41,786 nucleotides of DNA from Natronobacillus azotifigens. GTDB lineage: Bacteria > Bacillota > Bacilli > Bacillales > Amphibacillaceae. Each line of letters begins with the position of its first letter. Position 1 is the first letter of the stretch. Shown here in pieces: positions 33,936-41,786 of this stretch. The notes under the pieces were generated by a model that saw only the letters and a program-made list of their open reading frames with translations, was not told the origin of the DNA and ran no database searches. The DNA lies in NCBI RefSeq assembly GCF_026805325.1, contig NZ_JAPRAT010000035.1, positions 1 to 41,786 on the forward strand. The letters are read 5' to 3'. The position numbers and the translations under genes are program-made.

Positions 33936-33964
33936 AGACAGTGTTTTCACTGTCTTTTTTGTTT
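33936..33964 (+). terminator. Terminator between lnrK and lnrL
   Basis: AGACAGTG-TTTT-CACTGTCT (33936-33955) is a perfect 8-bp stem followed by TTTTTGTTTT. It splits the two-component genes from the transporter genes; 61 bases remain before lnrL for its own promoter and the GGAGG site. Confidence 0.88.
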
Positions 33965-34025
33965 TATACTATGCATGGATAATCAAATGATTGGAAGCAA
34001 GAAGCCTTAGAAGGAGGTTATACGA

Positions 34026-34958
34026 ATGTTAGAAGTAGAAGGATTAAAGAAGAAATTCAAGACAAATGTAGCTGTAAATGAGGTGAATTTATATTTAGAT
34101 AAAGGGGAATCGGTTGGTCTGCTTGGACCGAACGGAGCTGGGAAGTCAACAACCATTTCCATGATATCTACTTTAATCAAACCGACAGCAGGAAAGGTTC
34201 GTTATCAAGGAAAAAATATCTTGAAAGATCCAAACAGTATCCGGCCGATTTTGGGTGTGGTACCACAAGAAATTGCGCTGTACGAACTATTATCTGCCTA
34301 TGAAAATGTAAAATTTTTCGGGAAAATTTATGGGTTAAAAGGAAAGCAATTAGAACAAAAAATTGATCAAGTCCTTGAATTGGTTGGATTACAAGATCGA
34401 AAAAAAGATTTAGTAAAAACGTATTCTGGCGGAATGAAACGTCGAATTAATATTGCGGTGGCTTTGTTGCATGAACCAGAAATACTAATTATGGATGAAC
34501 CAACAGTTGGAATCGATCCGCAATCAAGAAGTTATATTTTGGATATGGTTCGTAAACTCAATCAAGAGAAGGGTATGACCGTATTGTATACGAGTCATTA
34601 TATGGAAGAAGTAGAGCGTCTTTGTGACCGAGTTTACATTATGGATCATGGGCAAATCATTGCATCTGGAACAAAAGAAGAGCTAAAGAGCATCCTGTCT
34701 AGTGAAGAAACGGTACTAATTGAAGTGGATCAGACCTCTTCAGCAATGCTAGATGCGCTAAACGAGTTAACTGCTATTCAACAGGTAACAGAAGCTCCAA
34801 AAGGGTATAAACTAATCGTTTCTAAAGGAGCCAATGTGTTGGCAGATGTCTTTTCTCTTGCTGAAACGATGGATATCAAGATCACTAGTGCACATGTAGA
34901 AGTACCGACACTTGAAGATGTCTTTTTACATTTAACGGGACGGAAATTACGAGATTAG
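34026..34958 (+). CDS. lnrL: ABC transporter ATP-binding protein, LnrL-like
   Basis: A 310-residue ATPase of the drug-exporter (DrrA/NatA) class. Walker A GLLGPNGAGKST (about 35-46), signature TYSGGMKRR (about 137), Walker B LIMDEPTVGIDP (about 158), switch YTSHYMEEVERLC. A C-terminal regulatory extension of about 90 residues after 220 is typical of this class. ATG at 34026 follows AGGAGGTTATACG. It would drive the two permeases encoded next. Confidence 0.87.
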   Translation: MLEVEGLKKKFKTNVAVNEVNLYLDKGESVGLLGPNGAGKSTTISMISTLIKPTAGKVRYQGKNILKDPNSIRPILGVVPQEIALYELLSAYENVKFFGKIYGLKGKQLEQKIDQVLELVGLQDRKKDLVKTYSGGMKRRINIAVALLHEPEILIMDEPTVGIDPQSRSYILDMVRKLNQEKGMTVLYTSHYMEEVERLCDRVYIMDHGQIIASGTKEELKSILSSEETVLIEVDQTSSAMLDALNELTAIQQVTEAPKGYKLIVSKGANVLADVFSLAETMDIKITSAHVEVPTLEDVFLHLTGRKLRD

Positions 34959-34970
34959 GAGGAGATCCGC

Positions 34971-36242
34971 GTGTGGAATATTATAAAGAAAGATTTATTG
35001 ATTATCGCCCGGGATCGTGCTGAACTTCTTGTCTTGCTGTTGATGCCGTTTATTTTGATATCAATATTGGGATTTGCGCTCGGTGGGTTAATATCTGGAA
35101 ATCAAACGATGCCTGATATTAACGTTGCACTTGTAGAAGAAGATCAATCAGAAACTGGATTTGCTGATTTTACTGCCCACCTACAGACGCTGGAATTGCC
35201 AGAGGGAGCAGTGGAAGAACTTGAAGCTTCAGTGACTCTCATAGATCCTATTGAAATGGTAAAAGAATTATTTGAAAATCCAGAAGTCTCTGATGCGATT
35301 GAAATCTTTGAAATGAATCGAGCAGAGGCAGAGGAAGCGTTAGCAGAAGATGAGGTTGCGGCAATGGTAACGATCCCGTCAGGCTATACATTCGCAACAC
35401 TAGAAAAAATGTTTCTGGAAACTGGTGATGGCAGTGAGCTCGAACTGTTGATACAAGATTTTGGTCAAGTGCGGGCCAATGTGATCAAAAATATGCTAGA
35501 AAGTTTTGTTACATCGATCAATTTAGAGATGGCTTTAGCTGAAGTGACGGAAGGAGAAAGCAGCCAGTCATCGAATGACAGAGGTGTGTTAGGTGATTCA
35601 GAATATTTATCAACCCGTGAACCGGTGACTGCATTTCAATATTATACAATCGGTATGGCGGTTATGTTTGCACTTTATGTTGCTGGTACGATTTCTAGCA
35701 ATGCAACACTCGAAAAAGAGACAAAAGTGTTTGATCGATTGATGTTAACGGGTCAATCGCCATTAAATTATTTGACAGGAAAAATGATTTCTACTATTTT
35801 TATCTCTGTGATTCAACTGGGAATCTTATTTTCTTTATCAACCGTAATTTTTCAAACCTTTGCTGGCGAGTCATTCTTCTTTTGGTTGGGTGTAGGTTTC
35901 ATTATCTTTGTATTCTCTCTGTCCATCGGAGCAATTGCCGCCCTATTAACAAGCATATCACTTCGATATAATAGTTATTCTGTATCCGGGGTATTCTCGG
36001 GTGGTGTCGTTACAATCTTTGCATTTCTTGGTGGGAGTTTTACACAGGTAGAACAAATCTCACCAATAATTCGTGTGCTCGGTAATTGGACGCCAAATGG
36101 AGCATCGATGACGTTGTATATGCAGTTATTGCAAGGTGTTGGATGGAATAGCATGTCCCAAATTGTTATTCGTCTGCTCGGTACTACGGTGCTTTTATTT
36201 ATCCTTGCGATAGGGTTATTTCCGAAAAGGAGGTCCGTATAA
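34971..36242 (+). CDS. lnrM: ABC-2 type permease, LnrM-like
   Basis: A 423-residue permease of the ABC-2 (YhgE/DrrB/NatB) family. One membrane segment (LLVLLLMPFILISILGFALG) precedes a large acidic extracellular domain of about 180 residues (about 45-220). A five-segment membrane core follows: YYTIGMAVMFALYVAGTIS, FISVIQLGILFSLSTVIF, FFWLGVGFIIFVFSLSIGAIAALL, SGGVVTIFAFLGGSF and LLGTTVLLFILAIGLF. Starts at GTG 34971 after AGGAGGAGATCCGC, 12 bases after lnrL. The stop TAA overlaps the ATG of lnrN by one base. Confidence 0.85.
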   Translation: MWNIIKKDLLIIARDRAELLVLLLMPFILISILGFALGGLISGNQTMPDINVALVEEDQSETGFADFTAHLQTLELPEGAVEELEASVTLIDPIEMVKELFENPEVSDAIEIFEMNRAEAEEALAEDEVAAMVTIPSGYTFATLEKMFLETGDGSELELLIQDFGQVRANVIKNMLESFVTSINLEMALAEVTEGESSQSSNDRGVLGDSEYLSTREPVTAFQYYTIGMAVMFALYVAGTISSNATLEKETKVFDRLMLTGQSPLNYLTGKMISTIFISVIQLGILFSLSTVIFQTFAGESFFFWLGVGFIIFVFSLSIGAIAALLTSISLRYNSYSVSGVFSGGVVTIFAFLGGSFTQVEQISPIIRVLGNWTPNGASMTLYMQLLQGVGWNSMSQIVIRLLGTTVLLFILAIGLFPKRRSV

Positions 36243-37345
36243 TGTGGGCAGTATTTGAATTGCAATGGGTACGATTAAAACGGAATCCGTTTCTTGTCTT
36301 ATCTTTTCTTGGCCTTACGTTTGTTTTTGTCTTTTTATTAGCTGGTTCTCAGGCTGACCAAAAGATGACCGTACACACCTTTACCGACCAGCTATCTGAA
36401 CCGCAGATGGCGGAATGGCTCGATCTTTTGAATGATTCAGATACGTTAACTTTTCAACAAAGTGATCGAGAAGATGTAGTCGATTTAATCGAAGCTGGGC
36501 GAATAAGCTTTGGTTTACATGTAGACGAGGAACAATTTCATTATTTAGTTGGACATCAATCGCATTATCAGATTGCGGTGGATCAACATGTGCAACGCGT
36601 TTTTCAAGAAACATTAAGAATTAGGCAGGTGGCTGAGCAAACAGGGATAACCGATATTCAGGGACGAGTTGAAGAGGCGCTGGAACAACCATTAATGAGC
36701 ATTGATGTGGACGCACTAAAAGGTGATGCTTCACAAGCAGATGCAGAACGGTTTCATGTCGTTATTGGGATGACATTATACTTTGCCATCTATACGATCT
36801 TGATTACTATTTCATCGATCATCATTCAAAAGCGAGATGGGACGTGGAACCGATTAATTTTATCCCCGGTCAAGAAAACAAAAATCTATCTCGGTCATCT
36901 TTTTTACTGTTTCCTGATTGGGTTTCTGCAAATAGTCGTTAGTTTTGCATTATTCCATTATCTTTTGGGGTATGACTTTGGTGATCAATTTGGGGCAATT
37001 GTTCTTGTGTTGATCGTGTATGTCTTTTCGATTGTAGCTTTAGGCATGTTCCTAATGGGATTAATTCAATCACCACAACAATTAGACGCTGTTAACCCAA
37101 TTGTTGCAACAGGAATGGCGATGCTTGGTGGTGCATTTTGGCCGATCGATCTTATCTCGAATCAAATGATGATTGCCCTTTCGAGAGTGATGCCAATTTT
37201 CCATGGCATGGAAGGCTTAAAAGGTGCGATTCTTTTTGATCAAGGAATTACTGAATTGCTTCAACCACTCTCTATCCTATTATTAATGGGTGTTCTCTTC
37301 ATGGGGATTGGAATTAATTTAATGGAACGAGACACAAAAATATAA
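36242..37345 (+). CDS. lnrN: ABC-2 type permease, LnrN-like
   Basis: A 367-residue permease with the same plan as the previous gene: an N-terminal membrane segment (PFLVLSFLGLTFVFVFLLAGS), an extracellular domain of about 135 residues, then five segments (MTLYFAIYTILITISSIII, HLFYCFLIGFLQIVVSFALF, AIVLVLIVYVFSIVALGMFLMG, PIVATGMAMLGGAFWPI, LSILLLMGVLFMGIGI). Two unequal ABC-2 permeases after one ATPase favour the Lnr arrangement over the single-permease YvfRS type. Probably a heterodimeric exporter or membrane-protection transporter. Confidence 0.83.
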   Translation: MWAVFELQWVRLKRNPFLVLSFLGLTFVFVFLLAGSQADQKMTVHTFTDQLSEPQMAEWLDLLNDSDTLTFQQSDREDVVDLIEAGRISFGLHVDEEQFHYLVGHQSHYQIAVDQHVQRVFQETLRIRQVAEQTGITDIQGRVEEALEQPLMSIDVDALKGDASQADAERFHVVIGMTLYFAIYTILITISSIIIQKRDGTWNRLILSPVKKTKIYLGHLFYCFLIGFLQIVVSFALFHYLLGYDFGDQFGAIVLVLIVYVFSIVALGMFLMGLIQSPQQLDAVNPIVATGMAMLGGAFWPIDLISNQMMIALSRVMPIFHGMEGLKGAILFDQGITELLQPLSILLLMGVLFMGIGINLMERDTKI

Positions 37346-37354
37346 GTCATTGAA

Positions 37355-37390
37355 AAACGCCTTACAACACAAAATTGTTGTGAGGCGTTT
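37355..37390 (+). terminator. Hairpin terminator after lnrN
   Basis: AAACGCCTTACAACA (37355-37369) pairs with TGTTGTGAGGCGTTT (37376-37390) with one U-G pair and a 6-base loop, 9 bases after the lnrN stop. The T-run is short. Confidence 0.75.
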
Positions 37391-37398
37391 ACTATAGA

Positions 37399-37478
37399 TT
37401 CTGGTATAACAGCAGATCTGATGGTTATTTATTGAAAAGTGTTAGGCTATAGCTTGTCACCATAAGTTCCTTACAAAC
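37399..37478 (+). repeat. Shortened copy of the cloverleaf-like element
   Basis: CTGGTATAACAGCAGATCTGATGGTT at the start and TTGAAAAGTGTTAGGCTATAGCTTGTCACCATAAG at the end align with 4775-4915, but the long 31-bp hairpin and parts of the smaller ones are missing. The outer stem is partly broken. The flanking TATAACAG also matches. Confidence 0.7.
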
Positions 37479-37735
37479 TATAGCCTCTTCTTGTTTTTTC
37501 GAAGGGGTGGGTAGTTTGCCTGGTTTTTCTTACAAGATAAGAAAGATAATATTTTGTTGATGTATCATGGGTTTAGGGTCTTTAAAACTTGAAAACACCG
37601 AAATAAGAATCAAAAAAAGAAAAAGAATTTTAAATTGATGTTCTCTAAGGAGTCTGTAAGCATTTCCTTATGTTTTATAAAAGATATTCTCTTCTTGATA
37701 TTGTTCTTGAAAAATATGGGGAAAACGGAAGTGAA

Positions 37736-37839
37736 AGACGGCGACTCCAACGGGAAAAAAGCGAGTCCGAAGATCCACTTGGTAAAGTGCTTTTCTTTAC
37801 CAAGTTAGCTGAGGCCGCACCCGTGGAAAGCGACCGTCT
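37736..37839 (+). repeat. Bacillaceae-type interspersed GC-rich repeat with nested hairpins
   Basis: Outer pairing AGACGG (37736-37741) with CCGTCT (37834-37839), next ACGGG with CCCGT. Innermost is a perfect 11-bp stem ACTTGGTAAAG (37777-37787) with CTTTACCAAGT (37795-37805). The bases GCGACTCCAACGGGAAAA, GAAGATCC, GAGGCCGCACCCG and GGAAAGCGACCGTCTG resemble, from memory, a repeat found between genes in many Bacillaceae. Its function is unknown. The minus-strand open frame at 37675-37908 crosses it and is rejected. The remainder of 37479-37925 has no gene. Confidence 0.7.
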
Positions 37840-37925
37840 GTAACTGGAGTGCCATGCAGACGCTTTGTAGAAGCTCTTAAAGAACCAGGTGTTTTTTCGG
37901 TTTATCATAACAATCTAAAAATAGA

Positions 37926-37974
37926 TTGACCATCCTGGTCTACTTTTGCTATAATGAAACCGACCGATGTGGTC
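37926..37974 (+). promoter_or_regulatory. Promoter of the TetR-ABC operon with two operators
   Basis: TTGACC (37926-37931), 18 bases, TATAAT (37950-37955). Two matching 13-bp dyads, GACCATCCTGGTC (37928-37940, overlapping the -35 box) and GACCGATGTGGTC (37962-37974, near the transcription start), share the pattern GACCR-N3-TGGTC and have centres 34 bp apart. They are probable sites for the TetR protein encoded directly downstream. Confidence 0.82.
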
Positions 37975-38002
37975 TAAAGTATTCAAAGAAAGGAAACCAA
38001 CC

Positions 38003-38641
38003 ATGAATGAGAAGTTTTTGAATTTAGATCCACAAAAACAAGCACGGATTATTGATGCAGCGTTACAGGAATTCGGTGAACAAGGTTATGAACAGGCATC
38101 AACAAATCGAATCGTGAAAAGTGCAGGAATCGGTAAAGGGATGTTATTTTATTATTTTAAAAATAAACAATCCTTTTACTATTATCTACTGGAATATAGC
38201 TTAGATCTTACCCTAAAAGATTTTTTAGCGAAGGTAGATATGGAAGAAGAGGATTTTATTGAACGCCTCTATCAAATGGCACAAGTGAAACTAGCATTGT
38301 TCGATAAACACCCAGATATGATGAATTTCTTGGGTACTTTTATGCTCGCAAATGAGCATAATTTACCCAAATCTATTCAAGAAAAATATGAAAAGATACA
38401 AGTTCTGGCTCATCAGAAAATGTTCGATGGAATTAACTATCAATTATTTCGTCAAGATGTTGATGTGAAAAAGGCGTTTGATCTGATTCGTTGGTCGTTC
38501 GAGGGCTACCAAAATGAGTTAAAAGCAAAATTACAAGGAAAGAAATTCAACGAGATTGATTTAACTCCCTATTGGGAAGAATTTTATGATTATTTAAAAC
38601 TATTAAAACAAGTATATTACGAAAATGAGGAGGGAAAGTGA
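38003..38641 (+). CDS. TetR-family transcriptional regulator
   Basis: A 212-residue repressor. The helix-turn-helix is in residues about 10-55: QARIIDAALQEFGEQGYEQASTNRIVKSAGIGKGMLFYYFKNKQSFYYYL, the classic TetR N-terminal domain. The C-terminal ligand domain is rich in aromatic and hydrophobic residues. ATG at 38003 follows AAGAAAGGAAACCAACC; an upstream ATG at 37967 lies inside the second operator and is unlikely. It probably represses its own operon and is released by a drug or envelope-active compound exported by the ABC proteins next to it. Confidence 0.9.
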   Translation: MNEKFLNLDPQKQARIIDAALQEFGEQGYEQASTNRIVKSAGIGKGMLFYYFKNKQSFYYYLLEYSLDLTLKDFLAKVDMEEEDFIERLYQMAQVKLALFDKHPDMMNFLGTFMLANEHNLPKSIQEKYEKIQVLAHQKMFDGINYQLFRQDVDVKKAFDLIRWSFEGYQNELKAKLQGKKFNEIDLTPYWEEFYDYLKLLKQVYYENEEGK

Positions 38642-39543
38642 TGACATTATTGCAAGTGAGTCAATTGACGAAAAAGTTTGGCGGTTTTACCGCATTAGAT
38701 GGTGTTAATTTAACCGTAAACAAAGGTGAAATTTATGGTTTTATTGGACCAAATGGTGCAGGGAAATCAACGACGATTCGCGTCTTATTAGGGTTACTAA
38801 AATCTACTTCAGGTACTGCGAAAATATTTGGTTTAGATGCTTGGGAAGATGCGGTGGAGATTCATAAAAAAATCGCCTATGTACCTGGTGATGTAAACCT
38901 TTGGCCTAATTTAACGGGTGGAGAAGTCATTGATCTATTTTTAAAAATGCGTGGCGTAACAGTTGATTCAGCAAGAAAAGAAAAGTTAATCAAGCAATTT
39001 GACTTTGATCCGACCAAAAAGTGTCGCACCTATTCTAAAGGTAATCGGCAAAAAGTAGCGTTAATTGCAGCTTTTGCTGCGGATGCTGATCTATATATAT
39101 TGGATGAACCAACATCAGGTCTTGATCCTTTGATGGAACGAGTTTTCCAGTCTTGTGTGTTAGAAGCAAAAGAGGCTGGCAGTAGTGTGTTGTTATCGAG
39201 CCATATTTTATCCGAAGTAGAACGTTTATGTGATCGAGTAGCTATTATTAGAGAAGGGCAAATTATCGAATCTGGTTCGCTTGCTGAATTACGTCACTTA
39301 ACACGGATTCAATTATCTGTCGAGACCAAGCGAGCGATCGATGACATTGCTTCTGTAAAAGGTGTGCATGATCTGGAAGCAAAGGAGAACGCTTATACAT
39401 TTCAAGTGGATGGTGAATCACTCGGTGAAGTAATTCGTTATGTTAGTGATTTTGGTGTAAAAAAATTAGAAAGTGCTCCACCGACATTAGAAGATTTGTT
39501 TATGCGTCATTATGAAGGAACACAAAGTGAGGGAGGCAAGTAG
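38641..39543 (+). CDS. ABC transporter ATP-binding protein of the TetR operon
   Basis: A 300-residue ATPase with Walker A GFIGPNGAGKST (about 38-49), a signature TYSKGNRQKVALIAAF, Walker B LYILDEPTSGLDP and switch LSSHILSEVERLC. The signature has SKGNRQ where most families have SGGQ, a variant I associate with bacterial multidrug exporters of this subgroup. ATG at 38641 overlaps the tetR stop (TGATG) and has AGGAGG 7 bases before; GTG at 38638 is less well spaced. It ends 2 bases before the permease gene, so all three genes form a tight operon. Confidence 0.9.
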   Translation: MTLLQVSQLTKKFGGFTALDGVNLTVNKGEIYGFIGPNGAGKSTTIRVLLGLLKSTSGTAKIFGLDAWEDAVEIHKKIAYVPGDVNLWPNLTGGEVIDLFLKMRGVTVDSARKEKLIKQFDFDPTKKCRTYSKGNRQKVALIAAFAADADLYILDEPTSGLDPLMERVFQSCVLEAKEAGSSVLLSSHILSEVERLCDRVAIIREGQIIESGSLAELRHLTRIQLSVETKRAIDDIASVKGVHDLEAKENAYTFQVDGESLGEVIRYVSDFGVKKLESAPPTLEDLFMRHYEGTQSEGGK

Positions 39544-39545
39544 TT

Positions 39546-41150
39546 ATGGCAAAGCAATCAAGTTATCAAACGGCTCTCTTGTTTCGTTTTTTTTCAAAGC
39601 GTGAAGCATTAAAAATAACTACTTGGATTGTATCGATCGTAGTCGTTACGCTCATGGTTGCTCTTGCGTTAAGTGGTTTGTTCCAAAATGATCAAGAACG
39701 TCAAGCGATAGCAGAAACGATGCGTAATCCTGCAATGTCTGCACTTGTAGGTCAAGGTTACGGGCTAGATAATTATACGGATGGTGCGATGTTAGCACAT
39801 CAAATGTTATTAATGACGGCTGTGGTTGTAGCGATTATGAACATCTTGCTCGTTGTGGGATTGACGAGAGCAGATGAGGAAGATGGGCAATTAGAAATGA
39901 TTCGTGCCTTACCTGTTGGGAGGCTCGCACAAACGAACGCCGCGTTACTCGTCATGGTGGCTACGAATGTTGTATTGACACTTATCACTGCTATATCCTT
40001 AGCTAGCTTAGGAATAGAATCGATTGATTGGCATGGTTCATTGTTGTATGGTGTTGTGCTAGGTATCACCGGGATCGTTTTTGGTGTGTTTACACTGTTA
40101 GCTGCACAACTTTCCGATAATGCGAGAGGAACAAAAATGCTTGCATTTGCTGTACTAGGTGTCTCGTTTATGATTCGTGCGATTGGCGACGCAGGTAATG
40201 AGCTGCTTTCCTGGTTTTCACCACTTGGTATATTATTAGGTACAGAAGTTTATGTGAACAATTATTGGTGGCCGATTGCTGTTTCGGTTATCTTAGCAAT
40301 TATTATTGGTTTTGTTGCTCTACGCCTTCAACAGACTCGTGATATCGGAGCAGGGTTAATTCGACAAAAGCCTGGTAAGAAAGAAGCCTCTCGCTTTTTG
40401 CAAACACCAATCGGCCTCTCGCTCAGGTTACAGCGCACGCCTTTAATAGCTTGGCTTATTGGGATGTTCCTTATCGGTGCTAGTTATGGGTCGGTGCTCG
40501 GTGATTTAGAAGGTTTTTTTGCGGAAAATGAAATGATGGTTGAATTGATTGGAGCTGTTGAAGGAGTATCGATGACAGAACAATTTCTCTCCATGCTCAT
40601 GGTTGTTATGGCGATCATGGGAACGATACCTGCATTAATGAGTCTGTTAAGAATTCGTGGGGAAGAGAAAAAAGAACGAACAGAGCATATCATAGCACGT
40701 CCAATTTCACGAATGAAATTATTGATGACGTATTTAGCCATTGCAATCATAACGAGTACGGTGATGTTACTTACTGCTGTGGTCGGCTTAGCAGGAGCAG
40801 GTTTAGCGCTACTAGATGTAGAGGTATCTTTTTCTACATTATTACAGGCAATGCTTGCTTATTTACCAGCTGTTTGGATCATGCTTGGATTGGCGACCGT
40901 ACTATTCGGATTCGCTCCTAAATTTACGAGCTGGATTTGGTTTTACTTGATCTACTCTTTTTTCGTCGTCTATCTAGGAGAATTATTAGAGATGCCGGAT
41001 TGGCTTGTTAACCTAACACCATATGCTCATATACCAGAACTGCCTGTAGAATCATTGAATTGGTCTTCTTTAAGCTTAATAACGATCATTGCTCTAGGTT
41101 TGTATGCGATGGGTTTGTTTGGTTATCGTAGAAGAGATGTGGAAGGATAG
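39546..41150 (+). CDS. ABC exporter permease of the TetR operon
   Basis: A 534-residue membrane protein with about 12 predicted segments in two similar halves of six, each starting with a cytosolic RF/RTP-type entry followed by a segment (ITTWIVSIVVVTLMVALALSGL; LIAWLIGMFLIGASYGSVLGD). The inter-segment loop EEDGQLEMIRALPVGRL and its second-half counterpart EEKKERTEHIIARPISRMK suggest internal duplication, and both probably contact the ATPase. This double-length layout occurs in TetR-linked antibiotic exporters. Substrate unknown. ATG at 39546, with GAGGGAGGCAAG before it. Confidence 0.87.
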   Translation: MAKQSSYQTALLFRFFSKREALKITTWIVSIVVVTLMVALALSGLFQNDQERQAIAETMRNPAMSALVGQGYGLDNYTDGAMLAHQMLLMTAVVVAIMNILLVVGLTRADEEDGQLEMIRALPVGRLAQTNAALLVMVATNVVLTLITAISLASLGIESIDWHGSLLYGVVLGITGIVFGVFTLLAAQLSDNARGTKMLAFAVLGVSFMIRAIGDAGNELLSWFSPLGILLGTEVYVNNYWWPIAVSVILAIIIGFVALRLQQTRDIGAGLIRQKPGKKEASRFLQTPIGLSLRLQRTPLIAWLIGMFLIGASYGSVLGDLEGFFAENEMMVELIGAVEGVSMTEQFLSMLMVVMAIMGTIPALMSLLRIRGEEKKERTEHIIARPISRMKLLMTYLAIAIITSTVMLLTAVVGLAGAGLALLDVEVSFSTLLQAMLAYLPAVWIMLGLATVLFGFAPKFTSWIWFYLIYSFFVVYLGELLEMPDWLVNLTPYAHIPELPVESLNWSSLSLITIIALGLYAMGLFGYRRRDVEG

Positions 41151-41217
41151 GTATTATGCTTGTTTTCTTGGTCCTGAGTCAGAAAGCTAGGTGGTGTTTT
41201 GCCTGGTGTTTTTTAAT

Positions 41218-41340
41218 AAACTCCCGCTTAAAAACAACAATAAGATCCTAGGTTGTTTAAGTGGGATGCTATCACCTCAAATGTTAAACTAACAATCATT
41301 AGGGAGACCAGAAGTCCTCCCGCGATTTGAGTTTCCTTTT
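41218..41340 (+). repeat. Dispersed two-hairpin element, copy 5 (most degenerate)
   Basis: Hairpin A remains as CTCCCGCTTAAAAACAAC with GGTTGTTTAAGTGGGATGCT; the linker keeps AAATGTTAAACTAACAATCA. Hairpin B is reduced to AGGGAGACC...TCCTCCCG and the end GAGTTTCCTTTT. It lies just after the TetR-ABC operon and may act as its transcription end. Confidence 0.7.
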
Positions 41341-41432
41341 GATCGGATGAAACTGTGTAGGATTAAGAAATAGAAGCAATAGGTACAAAAAAAGGAATTC
41401 CAAATTAAAGTTTTATATTGATAAGCCATCTG

Positions 41433-41459
41433 CTGTCCGAATTCCTCTTATTCGGACAG
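41433..41459 (+). terminator. Hairpin beside the group II intron remnant
   Basis: CTGTCCGAA (41433-41441) pairs perfectly with TTCGGACAG (41451-41459) with a 9-base loop. No long T-run follows on either strand, so it may be a terminator or an intron/element structure. The stretch 41341-41490 has no gene. Confidence 0.4.
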
Positions 41460-41490
41460 TCTAGGTTTTGATAAGTATAATATTCATTAT

Positions 41491-41786
41491 CTATTTGCAC
41501 GCCACTTACTTACTAGAGATTTATAGATAATTAATATAACATCCCCAACTTTTACTTTTCGAGACGCAAGGTTATTAACCTATCGTGGTTTACCGTGTCA
41601 AAGAATCTCTCCAGATCAATATTTACATCCAATATGTCCTTTAATCATATATATTTTAACGTCTTTACTATGTCCATTTTCGCATCTTCTTGTCCTGAAC
41701 CCGTAATTGCATTCGATAAATTGTCTATCAAATATCGGTGTAAGCACCTGGGCAATAGCTTGTTGAATCATACGGTCTTTTACTGT
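41491..41786 (-). pseudogene. Degraded group II intron reverse transcriptase/maturase fragment
   Basis: Reading the minus strand from the window edge gives TVKDRMIQQAIAQVLTPIF followed by DRQF and NYGFRTRRCENG, the conserved N-terminal reverse-transcriptase region of LtrA-type proteins. After a stop and a frame change it continues DVNIDLERFFDTVNHDRL, the family's (D/N)xDLxxFFDxVxH block, then KVGDVILIIYKSLVS. At least two frame breaks and several stops show it is dead. The 5' part lies beyond the window; the catalytic YADD would lie further downstream and has been lost here. No intron domain V was seen. Confidence 0.82.

Noticed and set aside
37675..37908. 77-residue minus-strand ORF
   Set aside because: It crosses the nested-hairpin repeat, has no start signal, and its sequence is explained by the repeat.

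Overview
The window looks like a chromosomal segment of a low-GC Gram-positive bacterium in or near the Bacillaceae. The reasons are AGGAGG-type ribosome binding sites nearly everywhere, several gene sets that match Bacillus subtilis layouts (pdp/deoB/pupG/cdd/deoC, ywnA-ywnB, bceRSAB, lnrJKLMN, a yuxL-type peptidase), and a Bacillaceae-style interspersed repeat near 37.7 kb. Unusually for a Bacillus-like organism, it carries the lower mevalonate pathway. Genus cannot be decided from this window.

Layout. 1-4.7 kb: nucleoside salvage operon (pdp, a small XapX protein, deoB, purine nucleoside phosphorylase, cdd, deoC). It feeds (deoxy)ribose from nucleosides into pentose phosphates or acetaldehyde plus glyceraldehyde-3-phosphate. 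4.7-5.1 kb: a folded repeat with a cloverleaf-like layout and one copy of a dispersed two-hairpin element. 5.1-7.0 kb (minus strand): a DUF2188-type protein, an NAD(P)-binding protein and an Rrf2 regulator; the last two have promoters carrying the same kind of dyad over the -10 box. 7.2-12 kb: a small membrane protein, a TctA-type permease and mevalonate kinase, diphosphomevalonate decarboxylase and phosphomevalonate kinase in one apparent operon. It ends in a 30-unit, 20-bp tandem array and a hairpin terminator. 12.7-13.4 kb: pyroglutamyl peptidase.

13.4-18.6 kb is AT-rich accessory DNA: unknown membrane proteins, a HAD phosphatase, one probable frameshifted gene, and a minus-strand pair encoding a secreted protein and a SurA-N-like secreted protein. 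18.8-22.6 kb: S9 peptidase, a two-TM ion channel and a ring-cleaving dioxygenase with an MhqR-like operator. 22.9-27.4 kb (minus strand): a BceRSAB-type peptide-antibiotic sensing and resistance module. 27.7-29.2 kb: an AldA-type aldehyde dehydrogenase. 29.2-32 kb: a decayed zone with an unexplained GC-rich hairpin and two broken genes for secreted or membrane proteins. 32.1-37.3 kb: an LnrJKLMN-like two-component system plus ABC exporter. 38.0-41.2 kb: a TetR-ABC exporter operon with two matching operators. The window ends in a degraded group II intron reverse transcriptase.

Three separately regulated ABC modules of a drug- or envelope-stress type (Bce, Lnr, TetR-ABC) lie within 19 kb, separated by repeats and gene remnants, which suggests an accessory resistance region. 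The least explained items are the exact 20-bp array after the mevalonate operon, the repeat families, the TctA/mevalonate operon and the broken secreted-protein gene with a slippery heptamer. All functional statements rest on reading the sequence and remembered family features; no database search was run.
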